Shown one piece after another: positions 1-9,370 of a DNA stretch of 64,000 nucleotides (its first letter is position 1; the number at the start of each line of letters is the position of its first letter). This DNA is from JBNLBT01 sp050303435 (GTDB taxonomy: Bacteria > Pseudomonadota > Gammaproteobacteria > Xanthomonadales > Marinicellaceae). Below the pieces are notes generated by a model, which was given only the letters and a program-made list of their open reading frames with translations, was not told the DNA's origin and did not search any database. The DNA is taken from NCBI GenBank assembly GCA_050303435.1, contig JBNLBT010000009.1:1-64000 (forward strand), written 5' to 3'. The position numbers were made by a program, and so were the translations under genes.

Positions 1-1984
1 CCATCACCAGACCGGCGCGGGTGGCCAAGGCCAGATCCACGCGACCGGTGCCCACATCGTCGGTGTCAACCGGTGTGCTGTTGTCTTCTTTGCGACCGGT
101 GAGGTCGGCGGTCATCATCATGGCCGATTTAATTTCAGGTACGCTCCATTTTGGTTGCGCGGCTTTCATCAACGCCCCCGAACCGGCCAGATGTGGGCTC
201 GACATTGAGGTGCCGTTTTTGAACCCGACCTCGGCCGAACCCGGCGGTGTGGAACCGTTGTTGAGTTCCGCCGCGAGTATGGATACACCGGGTCCGGTGA
301 TGTCCGGTTTGGACACATCAAAACTCAAATTGGGTCCGCGCAGGCTGAAGCCCGCCAATACGTCGGCCGACGCCGGATTGCTGGCGCCGGAAGAACCAAT
401 GATTTCCGCGCTGTGTCCGGAGCCGGTGGCCAACCACGCTTTCAGCGCGTTGCCAGACACGTTGTCGATGTGCAAGGCCGGCAACACGTGAAAATCGGCC
501 ACCACGGAAGTGGCGCCGCCGTCAATGTTGGCCAGAACCAGTCCGCCGGCCCCACCGCTTTGCACGTTGACACCTTTCTCCACACGGGCAATCGCGCCGC
601 GGTCACAGACCACAATTTCATTGTTGGTCCAAGTGCCTGGCGGAAACGGGTTGAGACACTGTTCCGGATCGGGATCGCCGTTGCTGAAATCACCGGCAAA
701 TACAATGGCGCCACTGTGTCCAACGGTGCCGGTCTGGCCGTCGATGGTCGACGGCGGCGCGGTGTTGCCTCCACTCATGTTGGTCAATTGCCCGTTGCCG
801 TCGCGATCGTGCGTGCTGGCGGCCACGGTCATGACCCAGGGACCGCGGTGGGCCACATCGGCCACCGGATTGGTGTTGGTTTCACGGGTGTTGCCGGCGC
901 TGGCGGCCACAAAGATGCCTGCATTGACCGCGTCAAGGAACTGACGGTCGTTGTCGTTCCACGGCGAAGTGCCGCCTGAAATGGAGAAATTGATCACGTC
1001 CACGCCGTCCTGAATCGCGCGGTCGATGCCGGCGGTGGTGGCGCTGCAGGTGTTGGTTTCACACACGTCGTAAGCGATCACGTTGGCGTGCGGCGCCACA
1101 CCGCTGATTTCAGCCACGCCGATATTGACGCCAACCGCGACGTCAAAAAATGGCCCCTGCCAGGTGTTGCCAGCCGCGGTGCTCGCGGTGTGAGAACCGT
1201 GGCCGTTGCTGTCTTCAGGAGCCAAGGTGTCGGAAGCATTGGTCAGCGCCCAGGCACCGATCAATTTGTTGTTGCACTGGATTTCAGCATTGGGTGCCGG
1301 GTTGCCATCATTGTCGCCGCCGATGCAGTGGCCAATAAACTGGCCTGCACCATTGGGGTTCTGATGCACGTATCCGTCCACTGGGCCCACTTCGGCAAAC
1401 GAAGGGTGATCAGAATTGACGCCGGTGTCGATGACGCCCACCACGATGCCTTCACCTTTATTTGGAATGCTGCCAAGACCGATGCTGCTGCCATCCCAGA
1501 TGGCGTTGGCATTGATCCAGATCGGTCCACGGTCGGTGTCGATGTGATACACCGGTTCCGGTGTCACTTCGGCCACTTCAGGCAGGCTGCGCACCCGCGC
1601 CGCCTCTTCTGCATTCATGGCCACCAGCACACCGTGGTGAATGGCTTTATAATGATACTGAACCTTGATGTCACGCCCAAGCAACGCATTGATCTGTGTC
1701 ACGCGCTCCGGCTTGAGCCCCTTCAGATAATTGCCGTACGCACGGGTGGCCGGCGAACGGTGGTTAAATTTGCTCTCTTGGCGGAACATTGGGCTGGTTG
1801 CAGCCAGGCCGTTAATGCCGCCTTCATAGTACAACAGTCCAGGTTCGACAAACTTGACCACATACAGCGGGTCCTGCGTGTCTCTGGAAAATTCATCCGC
1901 TGATTGTTGCGCCAGTGACGCGCTTGCCGCGCAATGCATCAACAGTACAGCGATGACCGTTTTAAAGAATTGTGCCATTTTCAT
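1..1984 (-). CDS. Secreted subtilisin-like serine protease (S8), partial
   Basis: Secreted S8 endopeptidase; the C-terminal part lies beyond the left window edge. An N-terminal signal peptide (MAQFFKTVIAVLLMHCAASA) is followed by a propeptide-like stretch and the catalytic domain. The triad is visible: Asp in GVVIDTG-like GVIDTGV (near 1430), His in NGHGSHTAS (near 1200), Ser in NGTSMSSPHLAG (near 205). The oxyanion Asn lies in ASAGNTRETN (near 895). A long insertion between His/Asn and Ser (about 400-800) looks like a PA domain. Two in-frame ATGs exist, 1984 and 1978; the GGGG upstream is better spaced for 1978, while 1984 adds a Lys to the signal n-region. Probably exported by Sec and then by type II secretion (inference). 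Family assignment is firm; substrate is unknown. Confidence 0.93.
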   Translation of the reverse strand, partial: MKMAQFFKTVIAVLLMHCAASASLAQQSADEFSRDTQDPLYVVKFVEPGLLYYEGGINGLAATSPMFRQESKFNHRSPATRAYGNYLKGLKPERVTQINALLGRDIKVQYHYKAIHHGVLVAMNAEEAARVRSLPEVAEVTPEPVYHIDTDRGPIWINANAIWDGSSIGLGSIPNKGEGIVVGVIDTGVNSDHPSFAEVGPVDGYVHQNPNGAGQFIGHCIGGDNDGNPAPNAEIQCNNKLIGAWALTNASDTLAPEDSNGHGSHTASTAAGNTWQGPFFDVAVGVNIGVAEISGVAPHANVIAYDVCETNTCSATTAGIDRAIQDGVDVINFSISGGTSPWNDNDRQFLDAVNAGIFVAASAGNTRETNTNPVADVAHRGPWVMTVAASTHDRDGNGQLTNMSGGNTAPPSTIDGQTGTVGHSGAIVFAGDFSNGDPDPEQCLNPFPPGTWTNNEIVVCDRGAIARVEKGVNVQSGGAGGLVLANIDGGATSVVADFHVLPALHIDNVSGNALKAWLATGSGHSAEIIGSSGASNPASADVLAGFSLRGPNLSFDVSKPDITGPGVSILAAELNNGSTPPGSAEVGFKNGTSMSSPHLAGSGALMKAAQPKWSVPEIKSAMMMTADLTGRKEDNSTPVDTDDVGTGRVDLALATRAGLVM

Positions 1985-2088
1985 TACCCCGTGGTATCTA
2001 CTCAAACCGGATCAGTATATACATTTATTCATCAATTTTCATCACCGTTCAACTTTTTTAACAAATCGCTTCGATTTCAGTGCTCTAC

Positions 2089-4236
2089 TCAGGGTGATTC
2101 GAACCCATTTTCAAACAAGGATTCGCTTTGACGGTGCCAGCGAACCGCATCATCGCCGTAGGACGCCGAGAGCAGATCCACTGCGCCGTCGCGATCAAAG
2201 TCGGTGAAATACACTGCCTGCGCGTTGTCCTCGCTGTGGCTGATCAACTGTGCCTTGAACTGCCCCGGTGCGACGTTGTAGTACACCCGGATGGCGTCGT
2301 CCTCTCCAGAGGCCACCAGCAGGTCGGGGCGGTCATCGCCGTTGATGTCCTGAATGATCACGCAGTGCGGCGCGTTGAGGTCCGCGGCAATCAGGTGCGG
2401 CTGAAAATTCAGAGCTCCGGTGTTCTCAAACCAGTGCAGGCTGTTGCCGTGCTTGCTCACCGCGGCCAGATCGGGCAGGCCATCGTCATTCAAATCGGCG
2501 ATGCGCACAAAATAAGCGCCGTCCAGTTGCGTCAGGGTTTGCGCCAGTGTATACACCCCCGCCTGCACAGAAAACACTTGCACCGTGTCGGCAAAGAAAT
2601 TGGCCGCCACCACATCCAGATCGCCGTCGCCATCCAAATCTGCGGCATCGGCCGACAACACCCCGTCGCTGCTGTTGCTGATGACCTGCTCAGTGAAACC
2701 GCCGCCGGCGCTGTTGATGAAGGCGCTGATTTTATCCGCCGTGCTGGCCACCGCCAATACGTCCGGGCGCCCATCGCCGTTGAGATCACGCGCCACCACC
2801 GAGGCGGCAAACGGCATTTGCGTGGAAATCACATGTTCGGTGAAATTCAGCCCACCGGTGTTTTCAAACCAGCGCACGCTGTTGTCCACACTGGATGCGG
2901 CGAGCAAATCCACGTCGCCGTCAAGATCCAGATCACCGGCGTTCACGCTGCGCAGCCCCAGCGCCTGCTGAAACACATCGAAGCGCTCAATCTGTCCGCC
3001 CTGATGGCGAAACACCCTGAGGCTGTGGTCGCCGAGAGAACCGGCCACCACTTCGTCCCAGCCATCGCCATCGAGGTCCGCGGCGTGCACGGTGGTGGCG
3101 TTCACTGCGTAGTTGTCAAACACCGCTTCCAGGGTGAAATTTTCCAGGCCGTCGTTGCGCATCAATTGGAACTGGTCGCCAAAGAAAGCCGGATTGACGA
3201 TGTCCAAATCGCCGTCCTGATCCAGATCGGCGGTGCGCAGGGTGATCACCCCGTCCACCGAACCGATCACCGGGCGTTCAGTGAATTGCTGCGCGCCGTT
3301 ATTATCGAACCAGCGCACCTGACCATCGGACAGGGAACTGACCAGCAAATCCATGTCCGCATCGCCGTCGAGGTCCACCGGGTGCACGTCGTTGGCGCCC
3401 GGCAATTGATCAAAGATCACGGTGGGAATAAAGGCACCCGCGGCGGTATTGCGATACCAGCTCAAGTCGCCCACATCGGCGCTGACGGCCACCACATCGG
3501 TGCGCCCGTCGCCGTCCACATCGGCGGTTTTCACTGCACGCACCTCTTTGTCCTGTGCATCGATGATGCGCACCGGGAACACACGCCCCGGCGCCTGATC
3601 AAACACCTGCACCGCGTTCGCTCCGTGGCGGGCGACGACCAGGTCCAGCAAGCCGTCGTCATTGAAATCGCCGATGTCCACGTCACGCACGTCGGGCACA
3701 GCGGTGTTCAAAACCTGCCGCACAAACTGGCCCCCGCCCTGGCCCCAAAACAGATTGATGCGCTCGTCGCTGTTGTCGGCGACCACGGCATCCAGGTGAC
3801 CGTCGCCGTCCAGATCGGCCAGCGCCAGGGCCATCGGCACCGACAGTTCAGCCGATATCCGGCGGCGTTGATACTGCAACTCACCGAGCCGTTCATGCCA
3901 CTGCAGCTGGCCGGCGGTGAGGTTGATGCTGACCACGTCCGAATCGCCGTCGCCGTCGACGTCGCCAATGGCCGCGTCCCAGAACACCGGCACATTGCGC
4001 TCGATGATGTGTTCTGTGTAGCTCAGATCGGCTTGCTGCAGGTACAGTCGAAATGAACCGTCGGTGCCGGAAAACCCGGCCAGGTCGATGCGGAAATCCG
4101 CGTTGGCGTGCAGCGGCAGCAACAGCACCGGGTTGGTTGGCGAGGGGCCAAACAGGGTGCGCGTGGCGAAATCCTGGGCGCTCAGCCCGTGGCTGGCAAA
4201 GCACACAACGGCAATCAATAACAAACGTGGCATCAT
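2089..4236 (-). CDS. Secreted VCBS/FG-GAP repeat protein
   Basis: A 715-aa exported protein of repeated beta-propeller blades. The start ATG at 4236 begins a clear signal peptide (MMPRLLLIAVVCFASHGLSA); the longer open frame to 4326 would bury it. About a dozen copies of a D.DGDG..D motif (for example DLDGDGHLDAVVADN) run from residue about 90 to 690, typical of calcium-binding VCBS/FG-GAP repeats. The protein ends in SLFENGFESP, a short tail type common on secreted proteins of Lysobacterales-like bacteria (my recollection, not a computed match). It lies downstream of nothing on its own strand except 210 nt of spacer and is followed by the subtilase after 104 nt. It is probably a cell-surface or secreted binding/scaffold protein; no enzymatic motif is seen. 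Confidence 0.85.
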   Translation of the reverse strand: MMPRLLLIAVVCFASHGLSAQDFATRTLFGPSPTNPVLLLPLHANADFRIDLAGFSGTDGSFRLYLQQADLSYTEHIIERNVPVFWDAAIGDVDGDGDSDVVSINLTAGQLQWHERLGELQYQRRRISAELSVPMALALADLDGDGHLDAVVADNSDERINLFWGQGGGQFVRQVLNTAVPDVRDVDIGDFNDDGLLDLVVARHGANAVQVFDQAPGRVFPVRIIDAQDKEVRAVKTADVDGDGRTDVVAVSADVGDLSWYRNTAAGAFIPTVIFDQLPGANDVHPVDLDGDADMDLLVSSLSDGQVRWFDNNGAQQFTERPVIGSVDGVITLRTADLDQDGDLDIVNPAFFGDQFQLMRNDGLENFTLEAVFDNYAVNATTVHAADLDGDGWDEVVAGSLGDHSLRVFRHQGGQIERFDVFQQALGLRSVNAGDLDLDGDVDLLAASSVDNSVRWFENTGGLNFTEHVISTQMPFAASVVARDLNGDGRPDVLAVASTADKISAFINSAGGGFTEQVISNSSDGVLSADAADLDGDGDLDVVAANFFADTVQVFSVQAGVYTLAQTLTQLDGAYFVRIADLNDDGLPDLAAVSKHGNSLHWFENTGALNFQPHLIAADLNAPHCVIIQDINGDDRPDLLVASGEDDAIRVYYNVAPGQFKAQLISHSEDNAQAVYFTDFDRDGAVDLLSASYGDDAVRWHRQSESLFENGFESP

Positions 4237-4373
4237 GGATGACTTCAGTGATTTTGGCCTGCCCATTGTACCTCCAGCGCCGCGAAATTTCCGTGACGGG
4301 GTATAAAATCCGGACATTTGCCCCATCCCCTACCTGCCCACAGGGCATGCCCTGCGGAGCGCCCCTGGACTTG

Positions 4374-4382
4374 TGTTAAAAT
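4374..4382 (+). promoter_or_regulatory. Possible extended -10 promoter of ovoA
   Basis: TGTTAAAAT matches the extended -10 form TG-N-TATAAT with one mismatch. Initiation about 7 nt downstream would fall after the ATG at 4381 and therefore favour the ovoA start at 4447. No good -35 box is seen, so this is a weak call. Confidence 0.35.
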
Positions 4383-4446
4383 GCGACAAAAAAATTTGCA
4401 AGCAAAGGCACCCCGATCCACTCTTGAATGGTATTTGGTTTTTTTT

Positions 4447-6555
4447 ATGCAAACGGCAAAAACACCCCTCATTGATGCTGGCGATGCGGCGCAAAAACGC
4501 GCCGAAATCAAAGCCTATTTCAATCTCACCTGGGACACCTACGAGCGACTCTTTGAATGCATTGCCTCCGATGCAGGGTATTACCTCAAAGGTGAAGCGC
4601 TGCGCCACCCGTTGATTTTTTATCTGGGTCACACCGCGGTGTTTTACATCAACAAATTGCGTGTGGCCAAAATTTTGCAAGACCGCGTCGATGAACGCAT
4701 CGAGTCGATGCTCGCCATCGGCGTGGATGAAATGTCCTGGGACGACCTGGATGAAGCCAACTACGATTGGCCCCGCGTGGATGAAGTGATGGCCTATCGC
4801 CGCGCCGTGCGCGCGCAGGTGAACGATTTGATCGATGCGCTGCCGTTGAATCTGCCGATCGGCTGGAACGACCCGTTCTGGATCATACTGATGGGCATTG
4901 AGCATGAACGCATTCACCTGGAAACCTCTTCGGTGTTGATCCGCCAGTTGCCGCTAGACTGTGTCTCACCGCATCCGCGCTGGCCGCTGTGCCCGTTGCG
5001 CGGTGAGGCGCCGGACAACGCGCTGGTGCATGTGCCCGGCGGCGATGTGGTGTTGGGACGCGACGGCCGCGAAGACACCTATGGGTGGGACAATGAATAC
5101 GGCCGCCTGGCCGAAACCGTTGCCGGCTTCAGCGCCAGCCGCACACTGGTCAGCAACCGAGAATTCCTTGATTTTGTGGAAGATGGCGGCTATCGGGACA
5201 AACAGTGGTGGAGCGATGAGGGCTGGCAGTGGCGCAAATTTAAAAAGGCCCGCCACCCGGTCTTCTGGCTGCGCGACGGCGCGCACTGGCGTTACCGCGC
5301 CATGACCGAGGTCATCGACATGCCGTGGAACTGGCCGGTGGATGTGAATCAACTGGAAGCCAAAGCCTATTGCAATTGGATGTCGGCCAAAAAAGGCCGG
5401 TCGATCCGCCTGCCGAGCGAAGCCGAATGGCAGCGCATGTACGATGAATACGTGCAACAGGACTACCCGCTCTGGCCACAGGCTCCGGCCAACATCAACC
5501 TGGAACACTGGGCGTCGGCCTGCCCGGTCGACCGCTTTGCCTTCGGCCCACTGTACGACATCATCGGCAACGTCTGGCAATGGACCGAAAGCGCCATCGA
5601 CGGTTTAGCGGGCTTCAGGGTGCACCCAGCCTACGATGATTTCTCAGTGCCCACCTTTGACGGCAAGCACAATCTGATCAAAGGCGGCAGCTGGATTTCC
5701 ACCGGCAATGAAGCACTCAAATTCGCGCGCTACGCATTTCGCCGGCATTTTTTCCAACACGCCGGCTTTCGTTACATCGAATCGGACAAACAAGTGACCC
5801 AACAATTCAACACCTATGAAACCGACGAGTTGATCTCTCAATACCTGGAATTCCACTACGGCGAACCCCACTTCGGGGTCGCCAATTTTCCCCAACACTG
5901 TGTCGAGATCATTGCCGAGACGCTGGGGTCGGACGCCCACGGCCGCGCGCTGGACATCGGCTGCGCGGTGGGCCGCAGCGCGTTTGAACTGGCGCGTCAT
6001 TTCGAGCACGTGGACGCGATCGATTTTTCCACCCGCTTCATCCGCAACGCGCTGAATCTGCGCCAGCACGGATCGGTCAAGTACATGATTCCGGACGAAG
6101 GGGAACTGTGCACCGCTCGCACGGTGCATTTGCACGATCTGGGCCTCGGCGATGCGGTCGCACGCGTTGATTTTGCCCAGGGCGATGCCTGCAATTTGAA
6201 GGACAAGTTTACTGGCTACGATCTGATTTTTGCCGGCAATCTGATTGACCGCTTGTACAATCCGCGCAAATTTTTACAGGACATGCTCGCACGCCTCAAT
6301 CCCGGCGGCTGGCTGGTGTTGACTTCGCCATACACCTGGCTGGAGGAATACACCGATAAAAGTGAATGGCTCGGCGGTGTTAAGGTACATGGTGAAAACC
6401 TCACCACACTGGACGCATTGAAACGCGCATTGCAACCGCGCTTCAGTTTGCACGGCGTGCACGACGTGCCCTTTGTGATCCGTGAAACCGCGCGTAAATT
6501 TCAACACACCATTGCACAGATGACCTTGTGGAAACTGAACGATTCAAAACCCTGA
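4447..6555 (+). CDS. ovoA: Ovothiol synthase OvoA (5-histidylcysteine sulfoxide synthase + methyltransferase)
   Basis: Non-haem iron enzyme that joins cysteine and histidine through an oxidative C-S bond (5-histidylcysteine sulfoxide) and, through its C-terminal domain, N-methylates 5-thiohistidine to ovothiol A. 702 aa from ATG 4447. Domains: DinB-like helical domain (about 1-180) with probable iron ligands H62 (YLGHTAVFY) and H153/H157 (EHERIHLE); FGE-sulfatase-like domain (about 200-450) with GGSW and WQW motifs; SAM-methyltransferase (about 470-690) with motif I DIGCAVGRS near residue 503. The fused methyltransferase separates OvoA from the ergothioneine enzyme EgtB. The start at 4447 matches where the family homology begins; upstream in-frame ATG 4381 is possible. 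It overlaps the next gene by 28 nt. Confidence 0.93.
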   Translation: MQTAKTPLIDAGDAAQKRAEIKAYFNLTWDTYERLFECIASDAGYYLKGEALRHPLIFYLGHTAVFYINKLRVAKILQDRVDERIESMLAIGVDEMSWDDLDEANYDWPRVDEVMAYRRAVRAQVNDLIDALPLNLPIGWNDPFWIILMGIEHERIHLETSSVLIRQLPLDCVSPHPRWPLCPLRGEAPDNALVHVPGGDVVLGRDGREDTYGWDNEYGRLAETVAGFSASRTLVSNREFLDFVEDGGYRDKQWWSDEGWQWRKFKKARHPVFWLRDGAHWRYRAMTEVIDMPWNWPVDVNQLEAKAYCNWMSAKKGRSIRLPSEAEWQRMYDEYVQQDYPLWPQAPANINLEHWASACPVDRFAFGPLYDIIGNVWQWTESAIDGLAGFRVHPAYDDFSVPTFDGKHNLIKGGSWISTGNEALKFARYAFRRHFFQHAGFRYIESDKQVTQQFNTYETDELISQYLEFHYGEPHFGVANFPQHCVEIIAETLGSDAHGRALDIGCAVGRSAFELARHFEHVDAIDFSTRFIRNALNLRQHGSVKYMIPDEGELCTARTVHLHDLGLGDAVARVDFAQGDACNLKDKFTGYDLIFAGNLIDRLYNPRKFLQDMLARLNPGGWLVLTSPYTWLEEYTDKSEWLGGVKVHGENLTTLDALKRALQPRFSLHGVHDVPFVIRETARKFQHTIAQMTLWKLNDSKP

Positions 6556-7661
6556 AAATGGCCGCCTGGGCGGCGCATCACCGCGGCCCGATGACGCGCT
6601 CCATGCACAGCAGCAACCCGCAACCGCTGGATTGGACGGAGCTGGAAGGCCTGTGCGGTTTCAATCCGAACCAATTCACACACCCCCTGGGCTACGCCAA
6701 TGAACGCGGCAGCGAGGCGTTGCGCAGGGCACTGGCCAGCGCGCTGTACCCGGGCCTTGATGAGGGGCACATCATCACCACCTGCGGCGCCCAGGAAGCC
6801 CTTTTCATTGCCTGCCAGGCGATGCTGCAGCCCGGCGATGAGACGCTGTGTCTGACGCCGGCGTTTGAACCTTTGCTGGCATTTCCTGCACAGATCGGCT
6901 GTCGCGTGCACACCAGTGCCCTGCATGCGCAGGACGACTGGCAACCGGACCTCGACGAAATCGAACAGCGCTTGCGCCGCGGCGTGCAGCTGATGTTGCT
7001 GAATTGGCCACACAATCCGACTGGACAAAGCGTGCCGCATGAGACATTCACCCAGATTCTTAACATGTGCCAGGCGCACGGTTGCCGGGTGCTGTCGGAT
7101 GAAGTGTTTCGTGGTCTGGAACATCGCCCGAAGGACCGCCTGCCGGCCGTCGCTGTGGCCCTGCCCGGCGCAGTCAGCCTCGGCGTGGCGTCCAAGGCAC
7201 TGGCCCTGCCCGGTGTGCGTTTGGGTTGGATCGCCTGTCGCGACAAGGATTTGCTGGAACGCATGCTGCAAATCAAATCTCACCTGTCCATCTGTACTTC
7301 TACACTGGACGATGCGCTGATGCAGCGGGTGGTGCCGCATTGTGAACGCGTGTTTGAGCGCAACCGCAAACTGATGATCGCCAACAAAGCGCATATGCTG
7401 CAAAACTGGCCGCGCTCGGGGGTCTTGTCGATTTCTCAGACGCGCGGCGGTTGCGTGTGTTTTCCGCTGCTGAATGCCGCTTTGCCGGCCAGTGATTTCG
7501 CCACAGTCCTGCACCACGAGACCGGCTTGATGGTGTATCCAGGCGAGGTGTTCAGCACCGCCGCCAACGGTTTCAGACTGGGATTCGGGGACCGCGATTT
7601 CGCCGGCAAATGGCGCGCGCTGAACCAAGTATTGCAAGGCCATGCAGACGCATTCAGATGA
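6528..7661 (+). CDS. ovoB: PLP-dependent fold-type I lyase/aminotransferase, probable OvoB
   Basis: 377 aa, aminotransferase class I/II fold. The PLP lysine is K223 in ASKALALPGVRLGW, the cofactor aspartate lies in VLSDEVFRG, and NWPHNPTG is the usual Asn motif. By sequence alone it would be annotated as an aminotransferase. Its coding overlap with ovoA (28 nt) and the known need for a PLP beta-lyase (OvoB) that cleaves 5-histidylcysteine sulfoxide to 5-thiohistidine make OvoB the best call. Start is GTG 6528, giving an N-terminus METERFKTLKMAAW that resembles the F.L..W opening of related enzymes; ATG 6558, just after the ovoA stop, is an alternative. Function is inferred from context and not from a diagnostic residue. 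Confidence 0.75.
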   Translation: METERFKTLKMAAWAAHHRGPMTRSMHSSNPQPLDWTELEGLCGFNPNQFTHPLGYANERGSEALRRALASALYPGLDEGHIITTCGAQEALFIACQAMLQPGDETLCLTPAFEPLLAFPAQIGCRVHTSALHAQDDWQPDLDEIEQRLRRGVQLMLLNWPHNPTGQSVPHETFTQILNMCQAHGCRVLSDEVFRGLEHRPKDRLPAVAVALPGAVSLGVASKALALPGVRLGWIACRDKDLLERMLQIKSHLSICTSTLDDALMQRVVPHCERVFERNRKLMIANKAHMLQNWPRSGVLSISQTRGGCVCFPLLNAALPASDFATVLHHETGLMVYPGEVFSTAANGFRLGFGDRDFAGKWRALNQVLQGHADAFR

Positions 7662-7730
7662 GGCTGGGCAGTCGCTGATATTTTCCGTCCGCGCGGATCG
7701 CATCGGACCGCTTGCCAGCGCGCATAAAAA

Positions 7731-7760
7731 AACCCGCCAAACACATGAGTTTGGCGGGTT
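7731..7760. terminator. Bidirectional intrinsic terminator between ovoB and ahpC
   Basis: A perfect 12-bp stem, AACCCGCCAAAC (7731-7742) with GTTTGGCGGGTT (7749-7760), has a 6-nt loop. A run of A precedes it and a run of T follows it, so it can end transcription from both convergent genes. Confidence 0.9.
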
Positions 7761-7795
7761 TTTATTGGCTTGAAGCCGCTAAAACGGGCGCCGTG

Positions 7796-8401
7796 TTACA
7801 GCTGACCGCTTTCTTCGGCCAGGTATTTGGCCACGCCTTCGGGGCTGGCGGTCATGCCTTTTTTGCCTTCCTGCCATCCGGCCGGGCAGACTTCACCGTG
7901 TTCTTCAAAGAATTTCAGTGCATCCACCATGCGCAACATTTCGTCGATGTTGCGGCCCAGCGGCAAGTCGTTGACCACCTGGTGTCTGACCACGTTGTTC
8001 TTGTCGATCAGGAACGATCCGCGGAATGCCACCGCGCCATTCGGAGTTTCGACGTCGTAGGCTTTGCAACCGTTGTGGGTGACGTCGGCGAACAAGGTGT
8101 ATTTCACCGGTCCGATGCCGCCTTTGTTGATGTCAGTGTTGCGCCAGGCGTTGTGGGTGAATTGCGAGTCGATCGACACGCCCACCACTTCAACACCGCG
8201 CTTGGTGAATTCTTCCAGTCTGTGGTCAAAAGCAATCAGCTCAGACGGGCAGACAAAGGTGAAATCCAGCGGGTAGAAGAACACGACCTTGTACTTGCCT
8301 GCGGTGGCTTTGTGCAGGTCATAGTTGTCCACAATTTCACCGCTGCCGAGCACGGCTGCGCCGGTTAAATTCGGTGCTTCTCTACCGACTAAAACGCCCA
8401 T
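7796..8401 (-). CDS. ahpC: Typical 2-Cys peroxiredoxin (AhpC/Prx family)
   Basis: 201-aa thiol peroxidase reducing hydrogen peroxide and organic hydroperoxides. Peroxidatic Cys51 lies in DFTFVCPSE and resolving Cys172 in HGEVCPAGW; P44 and T48 of the active site are present. The C-terminal extension with VCPAGW places it with typical 2-Cys Prx/TPx-type enzymes. Start ATG 8401 has an AGGAG 9 nt upstream; an in-frame extension to 8485 lacks homology. No ahpF neighbour is present, so the reductant may be thioredoxin. It is convergent to the ovothiol genes, so two peroxide-handling functions sit side by side (context only). Confidence 0.93.
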   Translation of the reverse strand: MGVLVGREAPNLTGAAVLGSGEIVDNYDLHKATAGKYKVVFFYPLDFTFVCPSELIAFDHRLEEFTKRGVEVVGVSIDSQFTHNAWRNTDINKGGIGPVKYTLFADVTHNGCKAYDVETPNGAVAFRGSFLIDKNNVVRHQVVNDLPLGRNIDEMLRMVDALKFFEEHGEVCPAGWQEGKKGMTASPEGVAKYLAEESGQL

Positions 8402-8442
8402 AATACTTGTCTCCTGTGTTGATGAGTTTAGATAGGCTTCGT

Positions 8443-8472
8443 ATTCTATCGGGTTGCTCTTAAAAGCGCCAA
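8443..8472 (-). promoter_or_regulatory. Probable sigma70 promoter of ahpC, with an overlapping inverted repeat
   Basis: On the minus strand TTGGCG (8467-8472) and TAGAAT (8443-8448) are separated by 18 nt. An inverted repeat GATAG-N10-CTATC (8431-8450) covers the -10 region and resembles half-sites of OxyR-type operators, although the spacing is not the canonical N7. Regulation is therefore speculative. Confidence 0.5.
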
Positions 8473-8521
8473 TACTTAAATTCAAACACTGTGTTCGATT
8501 TTATCAATCGCCTCAGCGCCT

Positions 8522-9370
8522 TCACTGCAGCACCGTCCAGTGGCACAGTCGCTGCCAGCTGTCCTGCGGCACGGTCAGATCGACCTGATGGCCACCGACG
8601 AACACATCAAGCCAGTAATTGAACCCTTCCAGCCAGCCAGCGCCGAGGAACACCAGCCGGTCGGATTGCGCGAACGGCAACAAGGTGGTGTCCAGCGAGC
8701 CGATGGACACGTACACCGGCAACTGCCTGAGCGCGGCCGCCGGCGCGCCGGTGCCGGCAAAACCGGCCAACACACCGGCCGACACCGCGTAGCCGGCGAA
8801 CTGATCCGCGTTGGCCAGCCAGATACCGTGCATGTAATGCCCGCCGGCGGAGAATCCCCAGCCGTAGATGCGCGTGTTTTCAATGTTGTAATCGGCGCGC
8901 ACGTCATTGAGAATCGCGTTCAGGATGATCTGATCGTCGGGCGGCTGCCAGCCGCCGCTGGCGCCGGTGGCGGCCTGTGCCAACAGAATGAATCCGTGGG
9001 TTTCTGCGGCGTTCTGCCAGATGCTGCGCACCGCCTGCGCCTGCGTGGCGGCCTGCCCGGGGCCGGCCGCGCCGTGCCACAACACCACCAGCGGCCACGC
9101 CCGCGCGGGCTGATACGCGCTGGGCAGATAAAGATAATAGGTCTGGTTACCCAGTGTCCCGTCCACGAACACCGTTGCATCCAGTGCGCCGGGAAACGCA
9201 CCGCCGCTGCCCATTGAGGGCTGCGAATCGTCCTGAAAGGGGCCGTTGAAAATAATTTCACTGCAGTCATTGAGGCTGGGCACGCCGGGCAAGGCCCAAG
9301 CGTTGCCCGCGTGCATCAGGGCCAGGCCCAGCAGCGCGCCTTCAATCCAGCGTTTCGATGCGTTCAACAT
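8522..9370 (-). CDS. Secreted PHB-depolymerase/LpqC-like esterase
   Basis: 282-aa exported alpha/beta hydrolase. A signal peptide (residues about 1-27, ending GNAWA) follows ATG 9370. The nucleophile motif is GFSAGG and the oxyanion region is VVLWHGAAG; the catalytic His is probably in VGGHQVD near the C-terminus. The overall pattern matches PHB depolymerase / feruloyl-esterase-like extracellular hydrolases. The gene start overlaps the 3' end of parC by 29 nt, so it is likely read through from parC. Substrate cannot be told from the sequence; polyester or esterified polysaccharide are both possible. Confidence 0.75.
   Translation of the reverse strand: MLNASKRWIEGALLGLALMHAGNAWALPGVPSLNDCSEIIFNGPFQDDSQPSMGSGGAFPGALDATVFVDGTLGNQTYYLYLPSAYQPARAWPLVVLWHGAAGPGQAATQAQAVRSIWQNAAETHGFILLAQAATGASGGWQPPDDQIILNAILNDVRADYNIENTRIYGWGFSAGGHYMHGIWLANADQFAGYAVSAGVLAGFAGTGAPAAALRQLPVYVSIGSLDTTLLPFAQSDRLVFLGAGWLEGFNYWLDVFVGGHQVDLTVPQDSWQRLCHWTVLQ

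Noticed and set aside
2128..4056. 642-codon open frame on the plus strand opposite the VCBS protein
   Set aside because: Its translation has no family-like motif, it exactly shadows a gene with signal peptide and conserved repeats, and it reflects the codon bias of the real strand.
4447..6555. EgtB (ergothioneine) rather than OvoA
   Set aside because: The fused C-terminal SAM methyltransferase and the absence of egtD/egtC neighbours favour OvoA.
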